Of a stretch of 64,000 nt of DNA, positions 1 through 13,126 are shown in pieces. Numbering within the stretch: the stretch's first letter is position 1; each line of letters begins with the position of its first letter. Made by a program: the position numbers and the translations under genes. Location of the stretch: the NCBI RefSeq assembly GCF_014898815.1, contig NW_026515542.1, positions 124,001 to 188,000 on the forward strand, written 5' to 3'. Below the pieces are notes generated by a model. The model was not told the DNA's origin and did no database searches. It saw only the letters and a program-made list of their open reading frames with translations. This DNA is from Panonychus citri (lineage: Eukaryota; Arthropoda; Arachnida; Trombidiformes; Tetranychidae).

Positions 1-3000
1 TTGGTATTTCAACATCAGGCATATTCATTAATTGTTCATTAACACTTTCTTCACTTTCACCGTCACTACCATTATTTAAACCGTATGTTCCAGATCGACT
101 AAAACGGTGAACAGCGTGGGTCGGTGTTTGATTTTGGTGATGAGCATAAGGATTTTTGTAAGTTTGTTGGGAATCTTCATACTCTCTCACCTCTTCTCGT
201 CGCATCATTGCTTCAACTTCCATCGCATTCATGGCTGATGAAATTGGCGGTGGTTTTTGTTTGGTTATTGTTCCAGTATTGAACATTCGTCGAGTAAGAT
301 TAGGATCGGGTGGTGGGGTTGAAAATTCATTTTCTTCTGAAGGTTCTCGTTTTAATAACCAAGTTTCAGTTCTTTTAATGGAAGATGCTGATGCCATCCG
401 AAGAGGTTGTTGAATCTGTTGTTGTTGTTGTTGTTGCTGTAATTGTAATTGTAATTGAGCACCATTTCGCTCTAAGGCAGCTACTTCCTCTTGAATTCTA
501 CTAGGAGGTGATATTTTGGTCATTGTCCGTTGACTTAACAATTCACTTTTAAATGCAGGTCTTTCTAGACTTGGCTCAGATCTTAAAGCTGATGTTGATG
601 ACATTTTCACCATACTTGGTGGAGCTATTTCTTGTTTACGTTTCTCTTCTTCAGGTTTGACAAGAGTCTTTTCTGAATTGGCTCGGGTTAACCTTTTACG
701 CTTTATCCTCTCCTCTAACATGGCCATGTCTTTGTCGGGTATTCCTCCAGCTCCACCTAACCATTTGAGAACTTTTTCACCTCCCTTTTCGTAAGCAACT
801 ACTGCACAGTTAAGAGCAGCATTTCTAACGGAACTGTCTTTATCACCAATCTGTTTACCAATATCTTTAACTGCTTGTTGGGGTGTTGGTTGACAAATTC
901 CCAGGTCATCGTAATCTCTCATAAGATAACTCAATTCATCGAGACATGTTGATCTTTGACGAGCATTTTTAGATGTTAATCCGTTCAAAATATAGTTGAA
1001 AAGTTTGGTTGGTGAATAGATTTCTTTGATTATCTCAACAATATCGTGTACCTTTTGACGAAAAACATCTTTGGGATCACCCGATTTTTGTATAAGATAG
1101 GGTATGAAACTTTGTCCTTCCGATTCGGTTAATTTTTGGTCTTCTGTTCGCATTACTTGAAACAATTTGATTAAATATTCTAAACATTTAAGGATGACAC
1201 TTGGATTTGTGTCAAAGAAACGAAGTGCAATCCATTTTAGTATTAAATCTGTATTGCTTAAAGTCGCCTCCACATTTCCCTCATTCAGAAAATCGTGTAA
1301 GGTTTCGACTGCTTTTAAATGAAGCTTAAAATTTGAATGGAAACAATTGGTGACCAAATTTTCATTCCAATTTGCTGTAATCATCTGATCTTTTAATTGA
1401 ATGAAAAATTCTTCCCTTGGGCTTGTGAAATTCCATTTCAATACCTTTAAAGCTCTTTCATCGTTGAGCCTTTGCTCTTTCAAATTATTCACGGAGAGAA
1501 GAGGTAAAGAGTAACCATCACCAGTTGAGGGATCACCTTTAGAAACAGTGGTGGACGTTAAACCAGTTTTAGATCTCATCTTGGGTAGGGTTTTGGATGA
1601 TGTTGTTGTAGAAGAGGTTGTTGTTTTAGCCTCAGCTTCTGGTTTGGCAACTTTTCTTATACCAATTTTAGATATTCCGGTAACTGGTTTCTTTAGGGAA
1701 GAAGCACCGGTATCATTTGAGCTTGATGATGAAGATGAAGATGTGGGTGGAGCAGTGGGTTGATTACCATTTGATTTTGCTGAAGTTGATCGAGGAACGG
1801 TGACTTTAGCGGTTCCTCCACGAGATTGGGGTGCTATTACAGGAGCAATGAATTTAACCTCCGCTTTATCAAAATACTCCTTAATTTTAGCCATCTTGAG
1901 GGCGTCAACATCAGCTAGATAAGGTGTCATGGCTTTTTCTCCCATAACTTTCATAATAGTTCCAAGAGCCTCGGCTGCTGCATCACGAACCGTTGGATCA
2001 TTATAATTTAATCCTTTGAGTAGAGCTTCAATCAACGGGACAAGATTTTTCTTGTTACCCCATGAGGTTGGATTGGTGTTGGCGCAAAATCGGGTTATGA
2101 AACTTGCCGTTTCAGCTCTGATTTGGGGATTCTTGTTATCAAGAGCTGCCACAAGATCTTCAAGAATAGCTTCCATTGTTGAAGATAACATGATATTATC
2201 AATTGCTTCACGAAGATGAATAACAACATTTTGTTTCTTTTCTTTAAACTTTTCTAAAACCACAAGAACACAACTATGAGCATAGGGATGAAAAATTTTA
2301 CGTAATCTTCCAGCTAATTCAGATAAACATTTAGCAGCAACACCAACAACCACCACATTACTATCCTTGGCAATTAATTTTTTCAATATTTTAACAATCT
2401 CACCATAATCACCAGCTAACAGCTTTGGACATGGAGTAATTATTTGAAGTAAACTTTCAACAGCTTCTTTACGATCAGCCCATTTTTTGGACTCAACTTT
2501 TTCTGAAAAATCACTTGGAATTTTGGATAAAATTTCAACAGGTTCATAAAGCTCAAAGGGATCAATTTCAGCTTCTAGTGCTTTATCAGTTTCATCGACA
2601 TCACCAGTATCACCTGATTCCTCTTCACAGGGAGCTGACATTTGTTCTGATCTGAAACATCGAGTGGGTCGAGGTTTTTCATCTTTTATTTTGGCAAATT
2701 CTTCTTCCAATTCATTTAAAAGCACTGGTTTTAAAGTTGAAAGATGGGGTTTAAGGGAATCCTTTAACCATCTATACATTTCCACAGTTAACAGTTTGGC
2801 CTCTTCTCGGATTAATTTATCCTTGTTTTCCAATAATCCTTGAAGATTTTTACTCATTCCGGTAATTTTAATTACCTTGGGACCAAATTGTCTTAAAGCT
2901 TCACGCAATACCGAAATGGAACCAATAACAACTTTAGGTGTTTTGTTATCCAAACATTTAACAATCTCTTCGATAACAATCTCTTGTTTTTCAATCTCTA

Positions 3001-3906
3001 TGTACATTAAGATGATTTCAGGAACCAATTCTTTGGTTTTTGCTCGAGCAGAAAGTTGAGCTTTAACAAGACAGCCACTAACAACATCACCAGCGATTCG
3101 ACCACTGATGGTAGGTGAGGCTCTTTCCAAGAAAATTGATAAAACTGAGAGCCCTTTCTCTTGAGCAGTAACATTGGAATCAATTGGAATCTTTTTGATA
3201 ACAGATAAATATTTAGTAAATTCGCTGCTTTTCTCATCATGTTGAACATCGAAAATTTTGATCAACTCTTCGTAGCCACTGATTCGAGCTTTCCAATTCT
3301 AAAATGGAGGAAAGAAAAAAAAACAGATCAACAAAATGGATTAGAAATGAAGCAAAAAATAAACACTAACACAAGAGATAATGGGAAACGAGACGTAACA
3401 AGTAGAGAAACCAAGATAGAGAAAGATAGAGAAAGAGAGTGAGAGAGAAAAAAAAGTTAAGAACCCAGAAAATTTGGAGAAATCAATGACAAAGGGCGTA
3501 AAAAGGAAAGCTAATCATACAACTAAATCGACAGAGTTAACATATCACAATGAGAGAAAATCAAAGCCATGGAATGTGAAAGGAAACATTGAAAAAGAGA
3601 AGTGAATAAGTCAGATAAAGGAGAGAATGATGAAGATGATGAAGATTATTACTAATTTTCCAATGATGATAATATATTTGATTGATGGTGATAAATAGAT
3701 GATGATGATGATGATGAGTAAAAAAAAGGAAGAGAGAGAAAAAAGAGAAAAGAAAGGGAAAAAGAACCCAAGGTGGAAGAGAGAGAAAAAAATTGTAAAG
3801 GAATTGATGATGATGATGAAAATTAGAGATATTTACTCACCTTATGTTCAAGCCTTTCTTGTAACGGCAATTTAGAGAAATCAACATCATCTCCGGCAGC
3901 AGCCAT
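1..3906 (-). CDS. msps: Mini spindles / XMAP215-CKAP5 family TOG-domain microtubule polymerase (5' part; runs off the left edge)
   Basis: XMAP215-family proteins bind tubulin through TOG domains and speed microtubule plus-end growth at spindles and centrosomes. Exon 1 (3841-3906) starts with the ATG at 3906-3904 and encodes 22 residues (MAAAGDDVDFSKLPLQERLE, then HK). It ends in phase 0 at GTGAGT. Exon 2 runs from 3298 to the window edge without a stop, about 1,099 residues, and opens NWKARISGYEEL, as in CKAP5. By eye, TOG1 covers residues 1-235 and ends near DEKPRPTRCFRSEQM. TOG2 covers about 273-497 and has KKWADRKEAVES and VRDAAAEALGT. A Ser/Thr/Lys linker follows at about 498-625. A TOG matching CKAP5 TOG5 follows at about 630-885, with KVLKWNF, LILKWIALRFFDTN and MLEERIKRKR. 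A Gln run lies near residue 976. TOG3 and TOG4 equivalents are not seen. The 542-nt intron is purine-rich. The 3' end is outside the window. Confidence 0.93.
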
Positions 3907-6900
3907 AACTTAATTAAAGAATATTAATGTTGTATAATCAATTAGTGAATTAAAAGAGTTACTTTGATTAGAGAAATAAATTTAACCATAATAATTAATG
4001 AAATTCAAATAAAAACAAGAATTTGTTTCAACAGAAAGAGAAACAGAAAACTGATCTCTTCTGATTGGCTGAAGTTCCATTCAAACCGAAAAAAGTGCCA
4101 CCTGGTGTTTCTTTTTTCTTCTAATTCGTTTTTCTATTCTAAATTATTTTCTCATGTTAATCTCTTCGTTGATTTGATTAACCTTTTTAATTGTTTGTCT
4201 AAATTTAATTGCTACGATTTTTTTTCTTCTCCATTAATACAGAATTTCCAATGTTCATTTGATTACTTTTGTCTTCTGTGTTTGGTAAGTAATCCCGAGA
4301 ATATATTATATGAGTGATTGTTTTTTTTCTTTCTTAACCATTTATTTTTTTTCTCTTCTATTTTCTTTCAACAGGTTGTTTAAATTGTTGATTCTATTGA
4401 TTTGACATCGTTTTTTTCTTCTTCTTCATCAAATTCCCTTTATATCTTGTTGTTATTCAATTCTGATTATTCATCAATAGTTGGCTGTTGAATTTGTGGT
4501 GGTGGAGGTGATGCCTATTAGGTAAATCAAATTAAGAGGGAAAAATAACCGAAAGGTTGGTTATTTTCTCCTATCTCTTTCTCTTTTTTTCTATTCTTTT
4601 CTGATGATCAAAATCTCTCTTCCTTCATCATTTACCTTTTTTTATTCTTTTTTTTCTATTTTTATTATATATAATCTTCTAAATCTTCTTCTTCTTCTTC
4701 TCTCCTCTAGCATCGGTATGTTTATTGTTATCAACATGATCCTTTGCATCAATCTCAGCATCTCAACTTGTTTCCACTATCTCTTATTGGGTGTTTTTTT
4801 CTTTCACCATCACAATAATGATACTTGAAGAAAAAGGTGAAAAAAATGGGCAATATTATTAACGCTTAAAAGGAATTACTTAAAGAAAACCTTTGGAATG
4901 CATCAACGGAGAGAAACGAGTTAACTAATGGCCATGATAAGGTTTAAATAATATACATTAACCACCGACAATTTAATCATGTTAAGTTCATAAAGTACAA
5001 CAACAATTTGGAAACAATATAAATACATGTATTGGAAATCTTAATTGGTTTGAGAATCTTTTATGAACATTTCTCACCAACTTGACTTGACTCTTCTCAG
5101 GAGGAAACAAAGAATCAAATCAACTTTATTTTAATTAACGGTAAAAAAAAGAAAAGTACAATCACACTGGTTCAATTTTCATCCTCTTCATAATAATTAA
5201 TCTGATAATAGAATAATCTGATTTTATATTATCTCTCATCTTTTTCTTTTCTTTTCCAGTTTTCAATCTCTTGGTTAAATAATCAAATAATTTCGACTGA
5301 CATAACAAACAACAATCAAGGATCACATTACTTGCAATTAACTCTTTGGTTACACTATGTAACTTACACATCAATCAACTAACAGTTTACATTTCCACCA
5401 CTAATCAATTAACAATTTAAATGGCTGAAAGTTTCATGACAATCAAGTTGCAACCAAAAAAAGTGAATCTCATTTAAATTGCTAATCTCGTAATTATAAA
5501 ACTACAACAACCTTTGCCAAGCAATTAAAACCCCAACTCATAACTATTAATAATTCAATCCAACCATAAACCCAATCCTTAATTTAGTTGATTAATTGAA
5601 CACACACACACACATATGAATTTCAAGGTTTCTCTACACCGAATCTAATTCCAATATTATCGTTAATCCATCTAATTAACCAAAAAATTTATTTAGACGA
5701 GTTGAACACGATAATTAATCTAAAATCATCAAATCAATCAACTTGATAACCAAAGACCACAATTCAACTGTTAATTAGTTAATCTTGACCATTGCGAAGA
5801 AAAAAGTTCCCTACTGTTTCATCAACTACAATCAACTCACCCACTCACAATTAAGACTGTTAAACTGCAACAATTTGTTAAATCATTCTACTAATCAAAT
5901 CCTAACTGTTAATCTTGAAAACTAAAAACATTATCAAGCAACAATTAAGAGTAAACTTAAAAACTCTAATATTAATGTTTGAAAACAAAACAAAACAATC
6001 AAATGTTTAGGATGATAACAATTAACTGTTACAATTAATTAACAATCAGGTTGGGCCTGAAAAATTAGAACCAATCTATTTCCATACAATTAAAACCATG
6101 ATCACAATTAACATGATTCTAATGATTTGGAAAACTTTTACAACATGAACATTTTGTTTGTAAAGATAATTAATCATAATTAGCAAAATTAATCATGATG
6201 AAGAAGCTAAATTGTTCAATTTAACCTTACTAAAAGAAAACAATTAATCAACCCCACGAATTAATATCTATTATTATTATCTAATTTACCTTAACTATAA
6301 CAATTTAATTAAATCAAATTTATTTTTATCTTTTAAACAATTAAAGGTTAAAAATAAAAAAAAAACGAAAACAATTAAGGCCTGGAAAAGTTAATCTATT
6401 AATTAATTGTTTCAAATATCATTCAGATTAAATTGTTGACCTTCAATAAGACAAAATCGTGATCACAATTTAATCACATAGGAAACAAGGGTTATCATCA
6501 AATCTACATGATTACAATTAACTGATTGATTGTTGATGGAATCGTGATTAGTATATTTGTTTTTTTTGTTCATTCTCAACAATTTATAAATTGTTATTAT
6601 TCAGTTAATCAAATTATATTAATCTATGATTATTACTATTTGAATAATCATTTGATGATAACAAAAGTTTAATCACAATTTAGAATCACTGATTTTTATC
6701 AACTACGATAAAATTAAAACTGAATTAAATTGTTAACTAATTGTTGATGGCGAAAAACTTGAATTGTGAGTTGATTGTTTTTTTTAAAGAGAATACAAAA
6801 CAATTGAATTTAATTGTGATCAGAATAAGTTGTTAATCTAAACAATCACGATATTATTTATACAGTTAATTAGAGTAGCCATTTTGATTGTTAATTATTA

Positions 6901-7575
6901 CAATTAAAATTGGTGAATAAGTTTAATTTTGGTTAACTAAATGAAATGATGATGATTTAGGATTTTCGATGACAATTAAGGATTGATGATAAACTGATTC
7001 TAAATGTTTACAATTTAAATGGTGAACAGGTAATTAGGTAACATAATCAATGATTTGTTGAAACAATTTGTTACAATTGAATCAGGAAGTTTTCAATTAA
7101 TACAATAATTTACAAGAAGTTTAGTTGAGAGAGAGAAAGGAAATAAACAATCAACAAGTAATAACAAATAATGATTAACAATCAACGATCAACAATCAAC
7201 AATGTCAACTGTCAATTCCTTATCCAAAGTATTACATATTTTGAACATTTAATTGTATCCATTGATTGCTCCAAATGATTAGACGATTAGTGTTAACAGT
7301 GATTAACTGTATCGTGTTGATGAAAAGTGAAAGTATCTCAATGGTTGATTGAGTAATTATTCAATGGCAGTAACAATTTAAATCAATCAACCATAAATGA
7401 TTGATTCTTTATGATGATTTCGCTTTCGTTTTAATTGATCCAATTAAAACGATTCACTTGTTTTCTAACACCTTTTCCCCAATTATTGTTAATCATATAT
7501 TTGATTATTGACCATTGATTGTTATTTGTCATGTTAATCAATTCTCATCGTTGGTCAAATTGCTTTGATTGTAAT
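3907..7575. other. Intergenic, no protein gene recognised
   Basis: This AT-rich stretch lies between the divergent start of the msps gene and the 3' end of the cuticle gene. It contains a (CA)n run at about 5603-5612 and many TAATTG/CAATTA and GATTAA/TTAATC words. Open frames here are short and either AT-driven or T-run driven. The only structured signal is a set of splice-like sites near 4285-4710 on the + strand, listed separately. I found no RNA gene. Confidence 0.6.
4285..4710 (+). other. Candidate introns of a divergent transcript leaving the msps promoter region
   Basis: On the + strand, a strong donor (TTTG|GTAAGTAA, exon end 4284) is followed 90 nt later by a strong acceptor (TTTTCTTTCAACAG, exon start 4375). 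A second donor (TATTAG|GTAAAT, exon end 4521) is followed by a pyrimidine-tract acceptor (CTCCTCTAG, exon start 4711). Intron sizes of 90 and 189 nt match real introns in the window. No convincing protein is encoded. This could be the 5' UTR of a distant + strand gene, possibly the FoxP locus, or a non-coding RNA. It rests on splice consensus alone. Confidence 0.25.
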
Positions 7576-8563
7576 CTACTTATGATGAAGGTATCTAAGT
7601 GAATAGTGATTTCCATATCCGGCTAAATCTCCACCACCATAACCAGAATCGTAACCATGATGATCAGCTGATGAACCCCAACCAGATTCATGGTGTGAAG
7701 GTTCATGATGATGGACAGGGTAATGGTCAATCTCTTTGTGTTTATATGAAACTAATAAATGAAAATCAAGATGGAAAATTAAAAAATTTTCATTGACAAT
7801 TAGTGACAATTAAAAATCTTACCTGGAACATGTTTGTATTCATGTGACCAAGCATCATGTCCACCATCATGATGACCATAATTATCACCTCCATGATGGA
7901 CAATTGGTCCATGATGAACCTTATCGTAACCACCATGTCCATAGTGACCATCGTCATGATGTTTACCTTCATGTTTATGAGATGATGGACCATGATGATT
8001 GAATTGAGGTGCAATCGAACCTGATTTAACTAAACTGTGACTGTGACCATGATGATCTGGTCCATTGTAAATGGCAGCGGCTGAATCTTTGTTTGTAGTT
8101 CCGGGTTCGTTAGTTTTGATCTTAGCACGGAAACCATTGCCATCGGCAACATACTCAACGATTCTTAAACGTCCATCAGAATCACGGATACCATATGAGC
8201 CCCACTTATTACCCCAACCATCACCGGACTCCTTTCGATAATTTTTAGCACCCCATGGGTCAGTTATATCATAACCGAATTCATAATTACCCCAAGCCTG
8301 ATAAACGATACAAAATCAATTACCAATTAACGGTTAATTAGTCAAACTAAGTTATTAGCTTACATCTTGTTTCCTATGAGTGTTACTATGTCCACCATGT
8401 CCAGTGGCATTTGCTACGATAGCGAGGACACCGAAACATAAAACAGCCTAACAATTTAGGGGAAAAATGTAGAAAAATTTATCAATCAAATTTAAATATC
8501 CAACACAATTTAAAGACAATTAGAGTAAATTTTAAAATTTACCTTGAAAATGATTCCACACAT
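7576..8563 (-). CDS. RR-type (chitin_bind_4) cuticle protein, His/Gly-rich
   Basis: This is a secreted structural protein of the chitinous cuticle. It has four exons with GT-AG borders: 8543-8563, 8364-8447, 7823-8297 and 7576-7751, joined in phases 0, 0 and 1, giving 251 residues. The start is MCGIIFK, continued by a hydrophobic stretch (AVLCFGVLAIVANATG) in exon 2, which together form a signal peptide. The Rebers-Riddiford chitin-binding region is at about residues 39-95: NYEFGYDITDPWG, YRKESGDG, GSYGIRDSDGRLR, then IVEYVADGNGF. That is the family's usual spacing. The rest is His/Gly/Tyr/Asp-rich low complexity, with repeated HHG and GHHDGG, ending LRYLHHK. A TATAAAAA box lies 163 bp before the ATG. 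A signal peptide split between exons 1 and 2 is common in arthropod cuticle genes. Which RR subclass it belongs to is not settled. Confidence 0.93.
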
Positions 8564-8725
8564 TATTAGATTATTTAAATTATTATGATTCCAAGTGAAT
8601 AACGGTAAATATTAATATGGAGAGCACAAGGTTTAGATTAGTTGACTTAGTGGATTAGTTGATTGTTAAACACTAACTTTCGAGGTGATTTGATTAACTG
8701 ATGAATTTGAATGGATTCGATTCAG

Positions 8726-8733
8726 TTTTTATA
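8726..8733 (-). promoter_or_regulatory. TATA box of the cuticle protein gene
   Basis: TATAAAAA on the minus strand, about 163 bp before the cuticle gene ATG at 8563. Cuticle genes often have TATA promoters. The assignment rests on position and sequence only. Confidence 0.5.
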
Positions 8734-8871
8734 CCAAATGTCCAAAAGTTGACGATAATCAAGATTAGACCAAATTATTTCTCACTCTTTCTCCCTCATC
8801 TTAAACAACATATACTCCAATATATTATCACACTTTCACTTTTTCACTCCCTCAGGTCAAAAATTATTTAA

Positions 8872-8900
8872 CATCATCATCATCATCATCATCATCATCA
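8872..8900. repeat. (ATC)n microsatellite
   Basis: About nine tandem CAT/ATC triplets upstream of the cuticle gene promoter. Confidence 0.9.
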
Positions 8901-11900
8901 CAATCAACGGTAGTAAAAGTTGAACATATGATTAGTTTAAAGGTAAAGGTTAACAGGTAGTAACCAACAGTAGTTGTAGGAGGAGGAGGAAATTGTCATG
9001 TTGATCATGATCGTGGTGGTGGCGAGTGGAGGGTGGGAACTGATGTTGATCTTTACACTACAATTAACTATCTTAATTAGTAAATTAAGACATTTCAACA
9101 AGTAAAATGGTTCAGCATAGACACATAGAAAAAAGTTTAAAGGTAAACATTTGAATCTATTACTAACATTATCCCAATTGAACATTTCAAAACTAATTCA
9201 TAATCTACTTACCCTTCAAGCTTTAATTGTCCAGTTAATTGTTGGAATAATAAATAACTGTAATTCCAATAATAATAAACTAATCACATTAATCAGACAA
9301 TAAGAGTAACATGTTAATATTAAATACGAAGCGAGATAATTTCTAATATCAAATTAAATTGAGTTTAAGTTATCATTATCTAATCGACAATTAAATTGTT
9401 TATTGTAATATAATAATCACTTTTTGATAAATCTATCAAATTGTTGATTTTTTTTCTTCTCTCAATTTAAATTGGATTAAAATAAATTTCTTCTTGGTCA
9501 AGGCAATGATAATATAATTCTCGTAATTAGTCAATTATCCCTGAGTTTTTTTCCCTCGAAATTTTCATTCAATCAACTTTAATTTCTTGATTAATTGTTG
9601 AAGTTTTTTTTTCTTCATCTCTTTTCCTCTTGCTAATTGTTACGTTGATTAAGAATGTTGAATATACATAACAATTGAACGAGATGTCACCACAATTCTT
9701 AACCACTACAATTAGTTAATCCAATTCGTTATTAATACTTTTAATCCACTTGTTGAGTAATTTTTCGTGGGCTCGAATTTTTTTGCTTCTGTTTACATTT
9801 TGATTACCATCTTATAAGTGATTAAATTACAATTATCTTTAATTATCGGCCAATTTCAGCGATAATAAATTGTTGAGACTGAATGGTTGGTTGATTAGCA
9901 TCAACACTCTGTCCTCATCGTCGTAATTTTTGATACAATTAACAATATAAATACGAAGGTAAATCAGTTAGATTTACATATTATCCGAATTGCAATTGAA
10001 AATATCTCATTTGTTTTCTCTCTCTTATTATTATTGGACAATTGGACCTTCTCCTGAATTATTATTATTGTTAATTGTTATAATTATCGCCATTATATTG
10101 ATGTTAATTGGTAATACTTATTATCGCCATTTAATACTTGGTTTATTACTGAATTACTTGTTTTCTGTTTCTACCTGATCTCAATTTTCATGTTCACTGG
10201 CCAAATAATATCTTTCAACTCTAATGGCGACTCACTCTCTCCATCATGTATATAATCATAATGATTATGGTTAATTAATCTTTCTAATTATCGTTATTAT
10301 TATCAATACATTAAATCTAACCAGCTAACAATTAATAATCAACAGATTAATACAATGTAAACAACAACAACAACAACAGTAATTAACATCTTCATCAAGC
10401 CAATATTGACCCTAACAACTTTCCGGTCAAACTCATTTTCCCCTCTTTTTAATTACTATAAATGTAAATTAGTCTACAATTTGATTTGATTACTGGACAA
10501 TTGGATGATTTAATATGTCACCTTGAATTAATTGTATCTACAGCAATTGATGAACAATCAACTGATTATAATAACAAGTCTATTAGTTGTGATTCCTTCA
10601 ACCATACAATCAATTTGTTAACCTTAAATTTTACACTTTTTAATTGTTAAGCTTTGTTAATTGTTCAATTTATTATTTGAACAGTTAATACAAATATAGT
10701 CTAGTTAATATGAGAAAATTATTTATTATATCAATCAACTTAATTCAGTAATAACTTTTTCACCTTAATTGTTGATGATCATTTTTAAATTGTGGTTTCA
10801 GTTTTTTCCCATAACTTTTTTTTCACTGTCAAGATCAAAATGATTAATTAGTAACAATTAACTGTTAAAAAACCACAAAAAAAGTGATGAGAATTTAAAA
10901 TTTGTTAATTGTTGATTTGCTGATCAACAGAAAAATGAAATTTGGACTAATTATTATAAATAAATCATTATGATTAATGATAATGTTGACAATTAAAAAG
11001 TTTCTACTTAACCTCAACCTTAAATTGTTGACAATGAATGTGAATCAAATTGTTGATTTACGATTTTTTAATTATCATTAATTTTTAATTCTAATTCTCA
11101 ATAATTAAAAAGTTAATCAACATTTGCATGTTATGATTTAACAACAATAATAATGACGATGAAAAAATAGATAACTGGATTAAAAGTTAATCACAATCAA
11201 AAAAAAAAAGTTTGATTTACAGGTCAGAAAATTAATTGTAACATTTAAATTACTTTTCGCTTCGTTGACAATTAATTAATTATCATAAATATATATCCAA
11301 TCATCAATAATCCGTTATTGATAACGAAATCAGCATAATCCAATTAGTTAATTGTTGATCAGAAAAAAAAACTTTTTGTTAAATCACAAAGAAAAAAAAT
11401 CTTGACCAACTCATTTGATTTGTTCAATTTAATCAACAATTAACTTTTTATACTTGAATAGATTTAATTTTTCCAGATCCAAATTGATGAAAATAATTAA
11501 TTGTTAATGTTGATCAACCCAGTGGTTACAATTAAGAAAACAATTAAAGTTTCAATGGTTAATCAATTGTGACTCTCTTTCAATGAGATTTGATGGAAAA
11601 ATATTTTTCTTGATTAACAAAATTAAATTTAATTTGCTAACTAATAATTGAGAGGCCATGAAAATGGTTGACCGAAAAGATCAATGAAGCTAATCAACAA
11701 TTTAACAACAATCAACAGCACAATCAACACTCACACAGTAAAATTTACACTCAACAATTTGTAAATTGCTGAGTTATTTATTAAATTGTTATTTCTTTGG
11801 GTCAGAAAAACATTTATTATTAAACAATCAAAAGATTGATAAATCAAGTCTTAGCTAATCAAGTTAATTGTAATAATAATATTTTCATCTAATCGATCAA

Positions 11901-12867
11901 AATAACAAATGAAACTGATTAGTTAGTGACCGATGTTGTTACTTTAATTGTAACAATTAAATGTGAAAACAAAACCAACCAGGAAAAATTAACCAGAAAT
12001 CAAATGATAACAAAATTGAACAATTATCTTCATTGATTAAACTGATTGTTACAATTAACCAATAAACATAATCTTAACAATATTGACATGTTAATCTAAT
12101 CACAATCAAAACAAGTAGTTGAAAAGCAAAAAAAATCATATCAACAATTAGTTAATTGATTGTTATTGAATTAGTTCAATGATAATTAATTTTATCTCAT
12201 TATTTCATCTTATTTAATGGTTTTTAAATTTTTCATTGTTGACAATTAAAACATTGACAGTAATTAAATGTAAATCATTAACCTCAAACTTAACAATAAT
12301 TAACTTATATATACAATTAGATTATATTTTCTTTAATTGTCTCAACTCAAAGTTGAAGTTTAATCTAATTGCTGATAGATTTTCAATTTAATTAGAAATT
12401 ATTTCATCAAATTCAACTAATCAAATTGGTTTAATCACTTACAATCAATTATGGATATTGATATTTATCCCAATCAGTAAGTTCAATTTTTAAACCAGTT
12501 CTTATACAGGAATCAGTTAACTAAATTGTTACCAAATCAAAATAAGAATCCTGATAATTAATAAATTACTGAGACTTTGGAATTTTAAAATTTGTATCAA
12601 TATTAATTGTGAAAAATGAGACAACCATAGTTACTATTTAATGACAATTTATTTTTCGATAAAATATAATTCATATGATCCAATCGCCATCTCACGTTTC
12701 TAATTGCAATTAACTAAATTGTTACAATTCATTCAAATCATTTTCCTATTAAGATTATTATTATTAGATGGAATATAATTTGTTCTTTCATATCAAATTT
12801 ATTGGGAAAATTTCGAAATGTAATGTTTATAATATTCTAGAATTTGTCCGAAAACTTCGAAAAAAAA

Positions 12868-12903
12868 TTCGAGAGTTGTTAATAGTCACCAATAGATAGA
12901 GCT
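12868..12903 (+). repeat. Direct repeat copy 1 (36 bp)
   Basis: It begins TTCGAGAGTTGTTAAT and ends GAGCT. It pairs with 13091-13126, with 32 of 36 positions equal by eye. The 187 bp between the copies is less AT-rich than the surroundings and contains a short CCCGA/TCGGG stem. This may be a remnant of a mobile element. Confidence 0.6.
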
Positions 12904-13090
12904 ACAACCTGAGAGATATTCAAGTAGTTTCCCGATCTGAACTTCGGGTGTGTAATGAGCTCTTCAGATTCGTGCACACAACTAGAAATCCCAATTAAGA
13001 ATCGTCTACTTAAATAAAACCATTAGTAGGTTAAAATAATAATAAGAATAATTGTCAAACAAAACATTAGAAAAAAATTTTGATCCAAAG

Positions 13091-13126
13091 TTCGAGAGTT
13101 GTTAATTGTCACCACCAGATGGAGCT
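13091..13126 (+). repeat. Direct repeat copy 2 (36 bp)
   Basis: Second copy of the element at 12868-12903, beginning TTCGAGAGTTGTTAAT, with four differences. It is preceded by an A-rich stretch, as the first copy is. Confidence 0.6.

Noticed and set aside
4604..4828. 74-codon + frame rich in Leu/Ser/Phe
   Set aside because: Composition follows T-rich DNA; it may overlap a non-coding exon but shows no protein features.
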